Shown: positions 36,591 to 47,288 of the stretch, one piece after another | Layout of the letters: every line of letters starts with the position of its first letter | Position numbering within the stretch: position 1 is the stretch's first letter | Source: Agriotes lineatus | Lineage: Eukaryota; Arthropoda; Insecta; Coleoptera; Elateridae | Length of the DNA stretch: 64,000 nucleotides | Assembly (NCBI GenBank): GCA_940337035.1 | Contig: CALNHX010003527.1 | Coordinates: 1-64,000, forward strand | Direction of reading: 5' to 3' | Notes under the pieces: generated by a model | Seen by the model: only the letters and a program-made list of their open reading frames with translations | Told to the model about the DNA's origin: nothing | Databases searched by the model: none | Translations under genes and position numbers: made by a program

Positions 36591-36781
36591 TTACTTGTTT
36601 TCTGTACATTTAAAATGCTGAACGCTATGAACTTTCAAAAGAGTTCTGGTTCTAAATTTGCGGGTGCACAACTGGCAAGCAAATCGTGGCTCCTTTCCGC
36701 AGTCAAATTTTTGGTGCTGAGATAGAGTGCGTTGATACTTGTACTTTCTGCCGCAACTACAACGATATTTTCGTTCGGCCT
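36591..36781 (-). CDS. lola: lola-type alternative 3' exon A
   Basis: This is an intact terminal exon. The acceptor is TTTACTTGATTTCAG with AG at 36782-36783, and two bases (AG) precede the first codon. Finger 1 is RCSCGRKYKYQRTLSQHQ with the closing C of KFDCGKEP. Its cysteine pair is C-x1-C, an unusual spacing that some lola isoforms share. Finger 2 is CQLCTRKFRTRTLLKVH with HSVQH. It ends FKCTENK and a stop. It lies 245 bases 3' of exon B1 in minus-strand order. Short stubs of its 5' end recur at 42920, 44501 and 54802. Confidence 0.8.
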
Positions 36782-37027
36782 CTGAAATCAAGTAAAATAA
36801 CCTTATATTTTAATCAGTTTATGTTAAGTAAAGTGCAGAGGAGTGACGAACCACTCCACTAACAAAGTCAGAAGAGCTCCAAGAAGCGGCTTTAATTCCA
36901 CATAGGAACGTATAGCCAGATATATATATATACTTAATATATTAAAAAAAATTTTAAAAATTTGTTGAACAGTTCTTAATGGTTTATTTCTAAAATAATA
37001 CCATCTACAAAGTTTATAGCACTATAA

Positions 37028-37233
37028 TTACTGATGTTTCTTCGCCATATGAAGCTGAAGACAAACTTTATACTTTGCTTTATAGTCACACAGGGTACAG
37101 GAGAATCTCGGGTCAACACCACATGCATACACAAGATGTTTCTTCAAAGTTTTTTTATACTTGTAGCTTTTATTGCATTGCCCACATATGAAATTCTTGG
37201 GGGTATAGAGTGGTTCAGCTACGGTCAGTATAT
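37028..37233 (-). CDS. lola: lola-type alternative 3' exon B1
   Basis: This is an intact terminal exon without an internal start codon, as expected of a spliced exon. The acceptor TTTCTTTATTTGTAG has its AG at 37234-37235, and two bases precede ILTVAEPLYTPKNF. Finger 1 is CGQCNKSYKYKKTLKKH with the closing C of YACGVDP. Finger 2 is CTLCDYKAKYKVCLQLH and HMAKKH. It ends HQ and TAA, with an AATAAA complement at 36983-36988. It is one of four near-identical B exons. They differ mostly in the helix of finger 1 (here KKTLKKH). Confidence 0.82.
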
Positions 37234-37239
37234 CTACAA

Positions 37240-39063
37240 ATAAAGAAATATTAGATATTATAATAAATAGAATACACCTAACACGACCAGAAAATTAAAA
37301 AAACAACACTTAAAACACCATACATTTTTGTACGACAAATACACGGTGTTCCAGAAATGGTAATAAAACACCGGATAGTCATGCAGCCTGATTAATTCTA
37401 AGTGAAAAATTCTAGTCAACTGTTCTATTCGATGTATAATTTTCACATATAACCTTACTGTCTTTAGTACCAGAAATCGAAACTTCAGTATTAACATATT
37501 ATAAAAAATTTAGTAATTTGTCGATGAATACGTCTTTTAAACATTAAGGCAACAATTGAAACATGTTAAAAGCGGAGACTTTTCCTTGACACCAAAAAGT
37601 AGAAGAGAACTGGATGTATATATGTATCATGAAGTAAGAGATAAGGAGACCAATCCCCATTATGGCCGCTTGCCAAAACCTGCGTTGATATTTGCGGCTC
37701 TTTAGTAGTACTGTAGTCTGCCACTCGTGGTGCAAATGTTCCGTGCCGGGTAAGTTTGTGGCAGAGTGGAGGTTTGTTTACGTTTTGATTTGTCGCAGCG
37801 GTCATATGCCACAATTACAATTACGTAACAGATCGAGGACCCAGTGGGAGCACCAGCGCTGCCAGTAGTAGATGCTGTACTATTAAAAAGCCGTAAATAT
37901 CACCGCAAATTTTGTAGCATGGCGATCGGTCTCTTTCCCTCTTACTCCATGGTACTATGCATCCGACGAAAGAAGAGCCCTGGTCATCAATGCTATCTGT
38001 GTGGTATAAGATTAAAAAATGTCTAGTCAAATCAGCATTCAACATACTAATTCCTACAGTCTCAGCTACTCGCCGCAGTAGACAAACTATTGTACAAAAG
38101 ATCATAAACAATAAGTTAACTTGTCATACCTCCTGCACACAATAAGATAAAGGAAGTAAATTCCCACCGTCTTTTCCTTCTCGAAATAGTTCAATAAATT
38201 CAGTAACAATTACCGAAACTGTATGCAATTACACTTTTTCTTAACCCTGGAAAGAACTGGTGCTTATTGTTAGCAAACTACTACAAAACTGTCAAAAAAC
38301 GTTTATATGACAACTAACCTCAAAAAATGTGAGGACAGATCAGATGTTCATCCCATGTTTATGGACACACACAATGTTGCCTATAATTCCGGTTTTTATT
38401 ACAAAAATCGATGAAAGATTATAAATAATCATGAAAACAAACTTAATTTATGTATTTATAATCCATTCAGTTAACTTCCGTGACGTTTACGCTGTCAAAT
38501 TAAAATGTTGGAGTGTATTTTATGTACAGAACCTATCAACTTTTTTAGTGAATGTACTTTAACGTCAAACTGAAAGTAAGGTTATGACAAATCATTTGTC
38601 ATCTTCGTAAAATTAAGTAGAACAAGATGTCTTCTAAATCTTCCTCATTTTCAAATTTTGTCAAAATGTCCTTCACTTGAGTTACACTGATCTAAGAAAA
38701 GAGATGTAGGATTGGAAAAGTGGTTATAAAGGATAAAATGTAGAAATTCTTACAGAAAATATATACGTATGCAGCCTTTTCAAAAATGGTATATTTATTT
38801 AAGTGAGGGCTAATTTCCTGCCTTTCTAAGCAGTATTTGCATACAGTTTATTTCTCTCTCTTTGATAATAAACTTCGTTGGTACTTCTGTTCATCCATTT
38901 CTCTAAAGATTAAGAATTATAAAACGTCACTTGAATAAATAATTTAAGTGTCAAGTGAAAACAAAAACATATTTAAAGGTCCGCCAATCTCAAATCTAAA
39001 AATTGTTAATAGCCTAATAGGGATTTTCATATTAACCAACACATTGTGACTTTTATGTCACGG
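37240..39063. repeat. Duplicated TE-rich tail of the exon unit
   Basis: It contains an ACGGTGTTCCAGAAATGG tail (about 37345) and a GAGACTTTTCCTTGACACC tract (about 37577). Both recur at 43870, 45230, 55275, 51880 and 55530. A long imperfect inverted repeat lies at about 37580-37725 versus 37865-37960 (CCGCAAATATCAACGC type). Bases 38200-39060 look AT-rich and featureless. Confidence 0.5.
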
Positions 39064-39077
39064 TAGTTAAGTGAATG

Positions 39078-40171
39078 TAGCATTCCTTGACCTTAAAAAG
39101 GCGTTTGACAAAGTGCCCAGAAAAGAAGTATGGGAATGCTTAAAGAACAAAGGGGTAGACCCAAAGCTGTGCAAAGTAATCCAAAGCCTATATAACAATA
39201 CTAGAAATATAGTCATCAGCAATAACAACAGTTCTACAGAATTTAAAACGAGGAAAGGGCTGAGACAAGGAGGAGTGATGAGCCCAACATTGTTTAATAT
39301 CTTCATGGATGAAATAATAAAGAAATGCCAACCAGAATCCAAGAAAATGTTAGTAGGATACAGAAAACTACAGCCAATATATATATCAGAGTGCGCATTC
39401 GCAGACGACGTGGTACTCATAACAGAAAATGAAGTAAACCTACAGAGAAATCTAAACATATGGAATAAAACACTGACAGAAAACAAGATGGAAATAAACA
39501 CGGATAAAACAAAAATACTAGTGATAAGCAAAGAAAGACAGAACACAGAGATAAAAATAAATGACAGACAAATAGAACAAACAGAGAAATTTAACTATCT
39601 GGGAGTGACTATAGATGAACAAGGCAAACAAGAAGTAGAAATAACAGAAAGAATGGAGAAAACAAATAAACTATTCCAAGTGATGAACAAGTCTTTTATA
39701 AGTAAGAAGGAAGTGTCTCGAGAAACAAAGGTGAAAGTATTTAAAACAATATTCAGACCGATATTGACATATGGAGCGGAATCTTGGGTGATGTCAAAAA
39801 GGATTAAGAGAAAAGTGGAAGCAGTGGAAATGAAATTTTTGAGGAGAGTAAGAGGGGTGACACTTAGAGATAGGGTAAGGAGTGCACAAATTAGAGAAGA
39901 GCTAAAAATAAACCCAGTGACAGAAGTTATAGAAAACCGACAACTCAGCTGGTGGGGACATATGCAGAGAATGGATGAAAAGAGGAAGGTGAAGCAAATA
40001 TGGGAGGCAAAAACCACCGGGAGAAGAAACAGGGGTAGGCCACAAGAGAAGTGGGATAAAACGATAGAGAAGATACTGGAAGCAAGAGGCAAAACGTGGG
40101 CGGAAGCAAAAGTGTTAGCCCAAGAGAGAAAAGAGTGGCGAAAGTTTGTGTATAGTGAACGACGCGAGTGA
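39078..40171 (+). pseudogene. LINE reverse transcriptase, 5'-truncated
   Basis: About 364 codons are open without a stop. The frame enters just before RT motif A (FLDLKKAFDKVPRKEVW), then GLRQGGVMSPTLFNIFMDE and the catalytic FADDVVLI box. It continues through YLGVTID, the ILTYGAESWVMSK block, and a basic C-terminal GRRNRGRPQEKW segment. The endonuclease and N-terminal RT motifs are missing because of the truncation at 39078, so it cannot retrotranspose by itself. The apparent start lies in the target-site duplication and is not a true initiator. The clade is RTE-like or near it, not resolved. Confidence 0.88.
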
Positions 40172-40326
40172 GGTAAATGAAAACACACAAGTGAGCGACT
40201 AAGATAAGAATTCAGATTATTTTGATATTTAGATAATAGTAAACATTCTGACAAAGTAGTTAGTTAATTTAAGTACACACTGTAACACCCTACACCAATC
40301 GGTAGAAGGGTACTCGATTAAATAAA
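39078..40326 (+). mobile_element. 5'-truncated LINE with 14-bp TSD
   Basis: TAGTTAAGTGAATG occurs exactly at 39064-39077 and 40327-40340, bracketing a reverse-transcriptase fragment and a 3' tail ending GATTAAATAAA. This is the signature of target-primed reverse transcription with 5' truncation. The sharp, exact duplication implies a fairly young insertion. Confidence 0.9.
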
Positions 40327-40588
40327 TAGTTAAGTGAATGGATTTTTTTTTATATGTATAATTTCTGTATTAATAGCACCCAATTTTTTCCAAATAGTTT
40401 TGCTAATACATCAGACGGAGAGCCAGTGACAAAAATGGTTACGCCATTTCTACTATACTCTCTTAACATCGCTGATAATTGATTTGGATGTCGGCCTGGT
40501 TTCCGGTGGTGGAGAAAGCTGCAGCAGGGGTGCAAAGTGCTAGAGATGACAGATAAAATAAACGTAGGTATCTGGCAGTACAGTGTAT

Positions 40589-40720
40589 TGTTGGTTACAC
40601 TGTTGGTGTATGTCCAATTTGAGGTTAGCAGGTTAGGTTTTCTTTGTTATTTGACACAAACTGACACAGAATCTAACCTGACAACCTCGAATTTGACGTA
40701 GACTGACAGTGCTACCAACA
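40589..40720. repeat. TGTTGG palindromic MITE, full copy
   Basis: Ends TGTTGG and CCAACA enclose a palindrome with GAGGTTAGCAGGTTAGGTTT and its complement. At least seven relatives lie in the window (35566, 41905, 44190, 45013, 53664, 58747). The terminal TGTTGGTTACACTGTTGG is slightly longer than in the others. Confidence 0.7.
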
Positions 40721-40820
40721 ATAAACTTCAGAACTGTCAAACATATAACAAGTATCACAGGTGACTTTTATTACAAATTTATTTGATCTCTCGGTATTTC
40801 ATTTTCTTATGGTCCTTGGG

Positions 40821-41035
40821 AAAAGTATCCCCAGTAGGTCATGTTTAGTTATGTGAAACTGACTTGACAAAATGTCAGGTATACTTTTTAAAATTAGTTT
40901 ATAATTATTGACATTTGACAAATAAGTACACGTATAGCTAAAAATGTTTGTCAAAGATAAAAAATTATAACCTAATTTAAAAAGGATACGTGACATTTTG
41001 TCAAGTCAGTTTCACCCAACTAAACATACTTTTCT
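40821..41035. repeat. MITE with long TIRs
   Basis: GTGAAACTGACTTGACAAAA on the left (about 40853) pairs with TTTTGTCAAGTCAGTTTCAC on the right. The outer AAAAGTAT pairs with ATACTTTT. The centre is AT-rich. Confidence 0.65.
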
Positions 41036-41614
41036 GAAGGAACAGAAGAAATAGATATATCTCTACTTCTTTCCACCACCTAAAACCAGGCAGACTTGCG
41101 AATTAATTATCAGCGACGTTAAGAAAGTATAATAAAATGAAATATTTTCTTAATGAAATGACGTTACAATTTTTGTCGCTGGCTCTTAGACTATATTTAG
41201 TTATTTTTACTGTTTACTGATAACATCTTCATTTTATCTACGGATTTATAATTAAGGTAGGCAACATTGTATTTTACAGACGTATACTGCACTAGTGAAA
41301 TCCATTTCCAAGCACCTATACACGTGCTAATGTAATGCTATCCTCGTCGCACTCGTAAATAACGAGAGTGACGCATAGAGTAAACGATTTCTATTTTAAC
41401 TTCATGTAACGATGACGCAGGGCTCATCTTTGGCTGGATACATAGTATGTATGTATCTGATGGTGCAGACTTTCTTTTACTTTTTTTTTAGCAAGACTTT
41501 TATACTTATAGCAAATATGGCAATTATAACAGTCCAAGTTTATATGATTTCCAAAATTTCAGTCATTTATTTCATAATTTTGTCAATCAATGTTTAAACA
41601 AGCAGTAGAGCTTA

Positions 41615-41793
41615 TAGTCAATTTACTTGACATCTGCACTGTCAGTGTCAAATTTTAAAAAAATGTCTTGACTATACCTCAAAAATAATGTGTTTTTTAT
41701 TAGACTATACAGTAATTTCATTGTTAAAATGTGAAAAATAGCAGTGGTGCCAACATGTCAGTTTGACAGTGTAGATGTCAAGTAAATGGACTA
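41615..41793. repeat. TAGTC MITE, copy 1, with TA TSD
   Basis: The element begins TAGTCAATTTACTTGACATC and ends with the near-complement. TA lies at both edges. The related unoccupied sites at about 52083 (GTAGTGATTATCTATT) and 55747 (GTAGTGCTTACCTATT) show the locus without it, which confirms the boundaries. Copy 2 is inverted at 59011-59188. Confidence 0.85.
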
Positions 41794-41904
41794 TACCTAT
41801 TTGAATCATTTTACTGGCTACATAGCTCTTATTTTATTATTTATTGGATAATATAATAGCCAATCCTTTAACAGTACTGTCAAATTTAAATTTCGTCTTT
41901 TAAT

Positions 41905-42013
41905 CTGTGTGAGCAACCTGCTAACCTCGTTTTGTGTCAGTTTGTGTCAAAACTGACGCAAAAACTAACCTGCTAACCTCGAATTTGACATAATAGACTT
42001 ACAGTGCCACCAA
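41905..42013. repeat. TGTTGG palindromic MITE, partial copy
   Basis: Its core AACCTGCTAACCTCG occurs in both orientations, ending ACAGTGCCACCAA. The left terminus is missing. Confidence 0.55.
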
Positions 42014-42134
42014 TGACATGTAAACAAAAAGTTAGGTACTTTGATTCAGTTTATTAATCATATTAATATTGTATCAAGTGATACACGTTCTTTGTATTTT
42101 GAGTTGCGTTTGAACTTTGGTCAGAAGTAACCCA

Positions 42135-42915
42135 CTCATGGCTAACCCTGTATTTAATTGAAATTCAGCAAGTTTATATAGCGCTACATATGTTTCAACG
42201 TCAATTTACGTCATCTTCAGGCAAATACACGAAGTTATAACAGGCAACGGTTTAAACATTATTTTAAAAATAATACAACTAACATTATGAGAGGTGCAGT
42301 TAGTACTCCGAGGCGGTTTATGCTCCATAAAACACAAGATTAATTAACATCAAAGAAGGATTACAAAGTTGATCTGTCACTAAAATGAAGCAAAACAAGA
42401 TATTAGGTAATTACTAATTTATCTTGAATTGGGAGAACAACTGTATATGCAACTCTGGAGTAGTTATTTGTACACCAAAGGAGTAAAGTGAGTATTTTAG
42501 TCCCAGCATAAATAGTATTTCCTGTTCAAAGCAAGGGGTACATTAATGCAAGAGACTAAAACACATTTTACTCTTGCGATGCATACATCTTTTGAAAGAA
42601 CGGGAGTAATTTTATTACAAAAAAATGAAATGTAAAAACTAAATAATATTAATAATTTATTTCAAAGCTGTTGTGATTTATTTCGAATTTATTTAGGTAG
42701 GTAATTACTTTTATATTTAGTTGACAGTTTAACATTATTTTTTATTGACGTTTGTTAGGTTTGTACTGTTATTTGGTTTCCATGGCAACATTAAATCCCA
42801 TAGGAATTAATACTTACTTTACTCTCTATTTTGGAGCAGTAAAATAAAAATGCTATTCATTTTACTAATACTGCTACACATGGTTTCAGTTTTAAATTTA
42901 TTTTTAGTAAACGGA
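42135..42915. repeat. Segmental-duplication segment (copy also at 53480)
   Basis: The run from AATTGAAATTCAGCAAGTTT through GAGAGGTGCAGTTAGTACTC and GTTTCCATGGCAACATTAAA to TTTTAGTAAACGGAGTACTG recurs at 53480-54800, there interrupted by nested elements. A partial copy is at 56985-57150. This copy is the empty-site reference for the 53613-54152 insertion (AAATAATACAACTAAC near 42275). Confidence 0.7.
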
Positions 42916-42919
42916 GTAC

Positions 42920-42949
42920 TGCAACTACAACGATATTTTCGTTCGGCCT
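42920..42949 (-). pseudogene. lola: Stub of exon A (acceptor lost)
   Basis: About 30 bases match the 5' end of exon A (EAERKYRCSC) and then run into ACTCCGTTTACTAAA of an adjoining repeat. The acceptor is mutated from TTTCAG to TTTCTG on the minus strand. It cannot encode a finger. Confidence 0.7.
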
Positions 42950-43009
42950 CAGAAATCAAGTAAAATAACTTAATATTTTTTATCTACGACCACTACTAAA
43001 AGTAGGCTT

Positions 43010-43450
43010 TTTAACACTCGCTTGTTTCACTAAAAGTGACGTTTTATAGTTTACCGTGTTTAAAGAAATCAGCTGTTTACTTTTAGCACATGTGCTAAAA
43101 GTGACGCGAGGTTCAAAACTACAATTTCGAACTGCAAGTGAAGTCGTAAAGCTATTCTAGTTGCTTCTTGCGTTACAGGTAAAGCGTTTTTGAAATAATT
43201 AAAGCGTTATGTAATGAATACAGTCATATGTGGAGTATAAATAATTAAATTTCGTACCTGTCCTTGACAGCACGGGCGTGGCCAAAACAATCGCCAGCCG
43301 CGTAGGCTACTATTCATTATGATGCAGCGTCGCAGATGCGAACCTTTCTTAAATCGATATTTATGGATTAATAACGGTAAAATTAAGGTCGTTTCATAAT
43401 TTTCATGTCTCGCGCATAAAAGTCGACTTTTAGCACTTGTTGCATAAATA
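43010..43450. repeat. Palindromic element related to 22725-23245
   Basis: It shares TATCTACGACCACTACTAAA, AAGTGACGTTTTATA and CTTTTAGCACTTGTTGCATAA with the cluster at 22.7-23.25 kb, in the opposite orientation. It lies between exon A stub and exon B2. Confidence 0.6.
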
Positions 43451-43555
43451 GCTATTTATCAGTTCATGTTAAGTAAAATTTGAAAGAATTTGTTCAGCAG
43501 TTGTTAAAAGTTTATTTCTAAAATAATACCGTCTACAAAGTTTATAGCACTATAA

Positions 43556-43761
43556 TTACTGATGTTTCCTCGCCATATGAAGCTGAAGAGAAACTTTATA
43601 CTTTGATTTATAGTCACACAGGGTACAGGAAAATCTCGGGTCAACACCACATGCATACACAAGATGTTGCGTCAAATTGTATTTATACTTGTAGCTTTTA
43701 TTGCATCGCCCACATATGAAATTCTTGGGGGTATCGAGTGGTTCAGCTATGGTCAGTATAT
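43556..43761 (-). CDS. lola: lola-type alternative 3' exon B2
   Basis: This is an intact copy of exon B. The acceptor TTTCTTTATTTTTAG has its AG at 43762-43763, and two bases precede ILTIAEPLDTPKNF. Finger 1 is CGRCNKSYKYKYNLTQH with the closing C of YACGVDP. Finger 2 is CTLCDYKSKYKVSLQLH with HMARKH. It ends HQ and TAA. An AATAAA complement is at 43511-43516. Compared with B1 the finger-1 helix reads YNLTQH instead of KTLKKH, while most framework bases are identical. Confidence 0.82.
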
Positions 43762-44189
43762 CTAAAAATAAAGAAATATTAGATATGATAATAATAACAA
43801 TACACATAACATGACCAGAAAATTTTAAAAAACAATACTTAAAACACCATATATTTGTGTACGACATATACAGGGTGTCCCAGAAATGGTAATAAAACGC
43901 CAGATAGCCATGCAGCCTGATTAATATTCTAAGTGGAAAGTTCTAATAAATTTTTCTATTCGATGTTTAATTTTCAAGTATAAAAACAGTTCTACCTTAC
44001 TGTCTGCGATACCAGAAATGGAAACATCAATATAACAAATTATAAAAAATGTAGTAATTTGTCAATGAATACGTCTTTTAAGTATTAAGGCACCAATTAA
44101 AACACGTTAAAAGTGCAGACTTTCTTTTTAATTTCTTTTAACAAGACTTTTATACTTCAATTCAATTCAATTTCAATTTATTTCCAAGT

Positions 44190-44310
44190 ACGGTATGTCA
44201 ATGTCAAATTCGAGGTTATCAGGTTAGGTTTTCTGTCAATTTTGACACAGAATGACGCAAATCCTAACCTGTTAACCTCGAATTTGACATTGACGTACAG
44301 TGTCACCAAC
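44190..44310. repeat. TGTTGG palindromic MITE copy
   Basis: TGTCAAATTCGAGGTTATCA and its complement flank a TTTTGACACAGAATGAC centre. It ends AGTGTCACCAACA. The left terminus is degraded. Confidence 0.6.
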
Positions 44311-44500
44311 ATATTATTCATACGTTAAATTTCCACAGCCCGCTGAGGAACAGTTTTTCTTGGATCTCTCGATACTTATGTTACTCTTTATTTTGGAGCA
44401 ATAAAATAAAGTGCTATTCATTTGACTAATACTGTTGCACATGGTTTTAGTTTTAAATTTATTTTTCAATGACAGTACTGCTAATTTAGTAAACGGAGTA

Positions 44501-44531
44501 CTGCAACTACAATGATATTTTCGTTTGGCCT
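44501..44531 (-). pseudogene. lola: Stub of exon A (acceptor kept)
   Basis: The acceptor TTGATTTCAG and the first ten codons (EAKRKYHCSC) survive, then the frame runs into repeat sequence and continues open to 44314. If spliced it would give a tail without any complete zinc finger. The first residues are changed (R to K, R to H). Confidence 0.65.
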
Positions 44532-44660
44532 CTGAAATCAAGTAAAATAACCTCACATTTTAATCAGTTCGTGTTAAGTAAAATTTGAAAGAATTTGTTC
44601 AGCAATTCTTAAAGGTTTATTTCTAAAATAATACCGTCTACAAAGTTTATACCACTATAA

Positions 44661-44866
44661 TTACTGATGTTTCTTCGCCATATGAAGCTGAAGAGAAACT
44701 TTATACTTTGCTTTATAGTTACACAGGGTACAGGAAAATCTCGGGTCAACACCACATGCATACGCAAGATGTTGCTTCAAAGTTCCTTTATACTTGTAGC
44801 TTTTATTGCATCGCCCACATACGAAATTCTTGGGGGTATAGAGTGGTTCAGCAATGGTCAGTATAT
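44661..44866 (-). CDS. lola: lola-type alternative 3' exon B3
   Basis: This is an intact copy of exon B with the same acceptor and phase (AG at 44867-44868). Finger 1 is CGRCNKSYKYKGTLKQH with the closing C of YACGVDP. Finger 2 is CTLCNYKAKYKVSLQLH with HMAKKH. It ends HQ and TAA. An AATAAA complement is at 44616-44621. The helix reads GTLKQH, a third version next to KTLKKH (B1) and YNLTQH (B2, B4). It lies about 900 bases 5' of B2 in minus-strand order. Confidence 0.82.
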
Positions 44867-44945
44867 CTAAAAATAAAGAAATATTAGATATGATAATAAT
44901 AAGAATACACATAACACAACCAGAAAATTAAAAAAACAACACTTA

Positions 44946-45200
44946 CACCTGTATTCATAGTCGTTCGCCAGCGGCTCGCCGGCGAGTCGCCGGAGAGTCG
45001 TTATGAATAGTATGTTGGCGGCACTGTACGTCTATGTCAAATTCGAGGTTATCAGGTTAGGTTTTCCGTTAGTTTTGACAGAAATTGACACAAAATCTAA
45101 CCTGCTAACCTCCAATTTGACATAGACGTACAGTGTCGCCAACATACTATTCATAACAAAACTCCGGCGACTTGCTGGCGAGCGACTATGAATACGGCTG
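44946..45200. mobile_element. Harbinger-like MITE with TTA TSD, itself interrupted
   Basis: The ends CACCTGTATTCATAGTCG and CGACTATGAATACGGCTG are near-perfect inverted repeats. TTA lies on both sides (44943-44945 and 45201-45203), the usual PIF/Harbinger target. A TGTTGG element (45013-45144) sits in its centre with TA duplications. Confidence 0.75.
45013..45144. repeat. TGTTGG palindromic MITE, complete copy
   Basis: This is a 132-bp palindrome starting TGTTGGCGGCACTGTACG and ending CGTACAGTGTCGCCAACA. TA flanks both sides. It is the cleanest copy of the family and defines its ends. Confidence 0.8.
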
Positions 45201-47288
45201 TTAAAATACCATACATTTTTGTATCAAAAATACAGGGTGTTCCAGAAATGGTAATAAAACACCAGATAGCCATGCAGCCTGATTAATTCTAGTAAATTGT
45301 TCTACTTATTCGATGTTTAATTTTCACGTATAAGCAGTTCTACCTTTCTGTCTGTCTTCAGTACCAGAAATCGAAACATCAGTTTAACATACGAGCCTAG
45401 ACCCATAATAGTTCGACCGAGTAAATTTTTCTAATGGGACAATTTATCATACTTTAAGAACTTGTCAATAAACTTTTGTTTCTTCAAAAATATGAATATA
45501 TTCACGAAACCTGAGCTTTTAACTTTTATTTACAGATAAAATGATTGCAATATTAATAATATTTAGAAAATTATCCTCAAGCACGAATTATAACTACGGT
45601 TCATAATAGTTCGGCCACATATAAAATTTGATCATAGCAACCGTTTAATGCTGCAACGCTTGACAAAACAAAAGATATATCATAACAATCTACAAATGCA
45701 TGCCATTAGTAGTTGCTGCTAAGTTTTTAGAGCAAAATGGTCCATGATAAAGCGCTGGGTGCTGATTTACGAGAATCTATTATCCATGCCTATAAGAATG
45801 GAATTTCTGCACGAACAATTTCGATTTCTCATTCCGTTCCGCGGTCGACAGTGCAAGATATTATTAATTTGCTTAAAAAAACTGGAGGTGTTGCAGAATG
45901 TAAAAAAACTGGTCGTCCATCAAAAATTTCTAATACCGATGCACGAGCTTTGAAAAGAATTGTCAAAGCAAATCAATGATCAAATGCCCAAGAACTCACT
46001 GTATTAGGGAGACAAATGATTAAAAAACACATTTCTTTATCAACTACCAAAAGCGCAGTTAGAAAATTAGGCTACACGTTTTATAAGTTCATTTTTCCAT
46101 ATGATTTCGTTATTACAAGTTATTCTTAGTTTATTATATTATTCACTAGGCAAAAGAAAACCCGTTGCTTACCAATTTACAAACAAGCAACCGTTCAAAA
46201 TTGACTAAATCCCACAAAAAATGGACTTTACGACAATGGCATATGGTAATTTGAGTCCAAATTTGATGTATGCATAAAGGACACTAGAAAACGTGTATTA
46301 CGTACATCAGCGGAAACATACTATACCGACTGTTTGGTTAAAAAAGTAAAGTTACCAACATCCGTTATGGTCTGGAGCTGTATGTCTGGAAGGGGAGTTG
46401 GAAAGCTACATATCATTCACGGTACTGTTAACGTCGATAAATATAAAACCATTCCTGCTGAAAGTTTTTTGCCATCGATTCCCATATGCCAATCTGTCAA
46501 AGGGAACTTTGTTTTCCAGCAGGATGGTGCTCCTTGCCATACAGCAAAAACAGTAAAGACCTGGTTTGAACATGAAATTCCGACTTTACCATGGACTTCT
46601 CACCAATCAAGTCTCTGTAGCGTTAAATGAAAAAAGAACTGCACAAGAACCCAGCACACACAGTAGCTGACCTTAACAAAGTTACAACAATAATGGGACA
46701 GTATAGCTACTACCCGGAAGTGTGCGGTGAAGCGAAGTTAAGACGGGCGTGTCACAGAGTGAAATTTAGAAGCTGTTTTGTGAGTGAAAAGCGAAAGTTG
46801 CGCAGTGGAAAAGTGAACAGATAGTGAGATAAGGTGACTGAAGTTAAGTGCAACGGAAAATAAAACCGGTCAAAGCTAAAGTAAAACAGAACAAAGGGCC
46901 TAAAAGCCGAGTTCTTACGGGTAGCGATACCATAAGGGCGAGAATCGCAACGCGTGAGGAAGACAACGGGCAACAGCGTACGCGCGCACGGAGTAGGGAA
47001 CGAGCCCTGATTGGCCCATTTAACCGGCCAAACGTGGTGTTAAGTGCGGCGCGTTCGATTATTGGGAGAACAGAAAGCGAGAGCGCTGGCCGAGGTGCTT
47101 GGGACGGAACGAGCGGATAAACTGTCGCTACAAACCACGGTCCTCCGATTCCCGATTCCTGATTTCCTAATAACGGGTGTGAAAATCTTCCGGTTCTGGC
47201 AATTGACGGGAAAGTTTGAAGTGAATCTAAATTCAAATAGTGGGACAGTTTACATACACCACGAATCAAATAAAGCGGAAATAACAAA

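Noticed and set aside
37821..38111. Overlapping plus and minus frames near a long imperfect inverted repeat.
   Set aside because: They arise from the inverted repeat, with no family motif and no conserved cysteine or histidine pattern.
39595..40254. 219-codon minus frame opposite the truncated LINE.
   Set aside because: It is an antisense shadow of the RT frame. The plus frame has the catalytic motifs.
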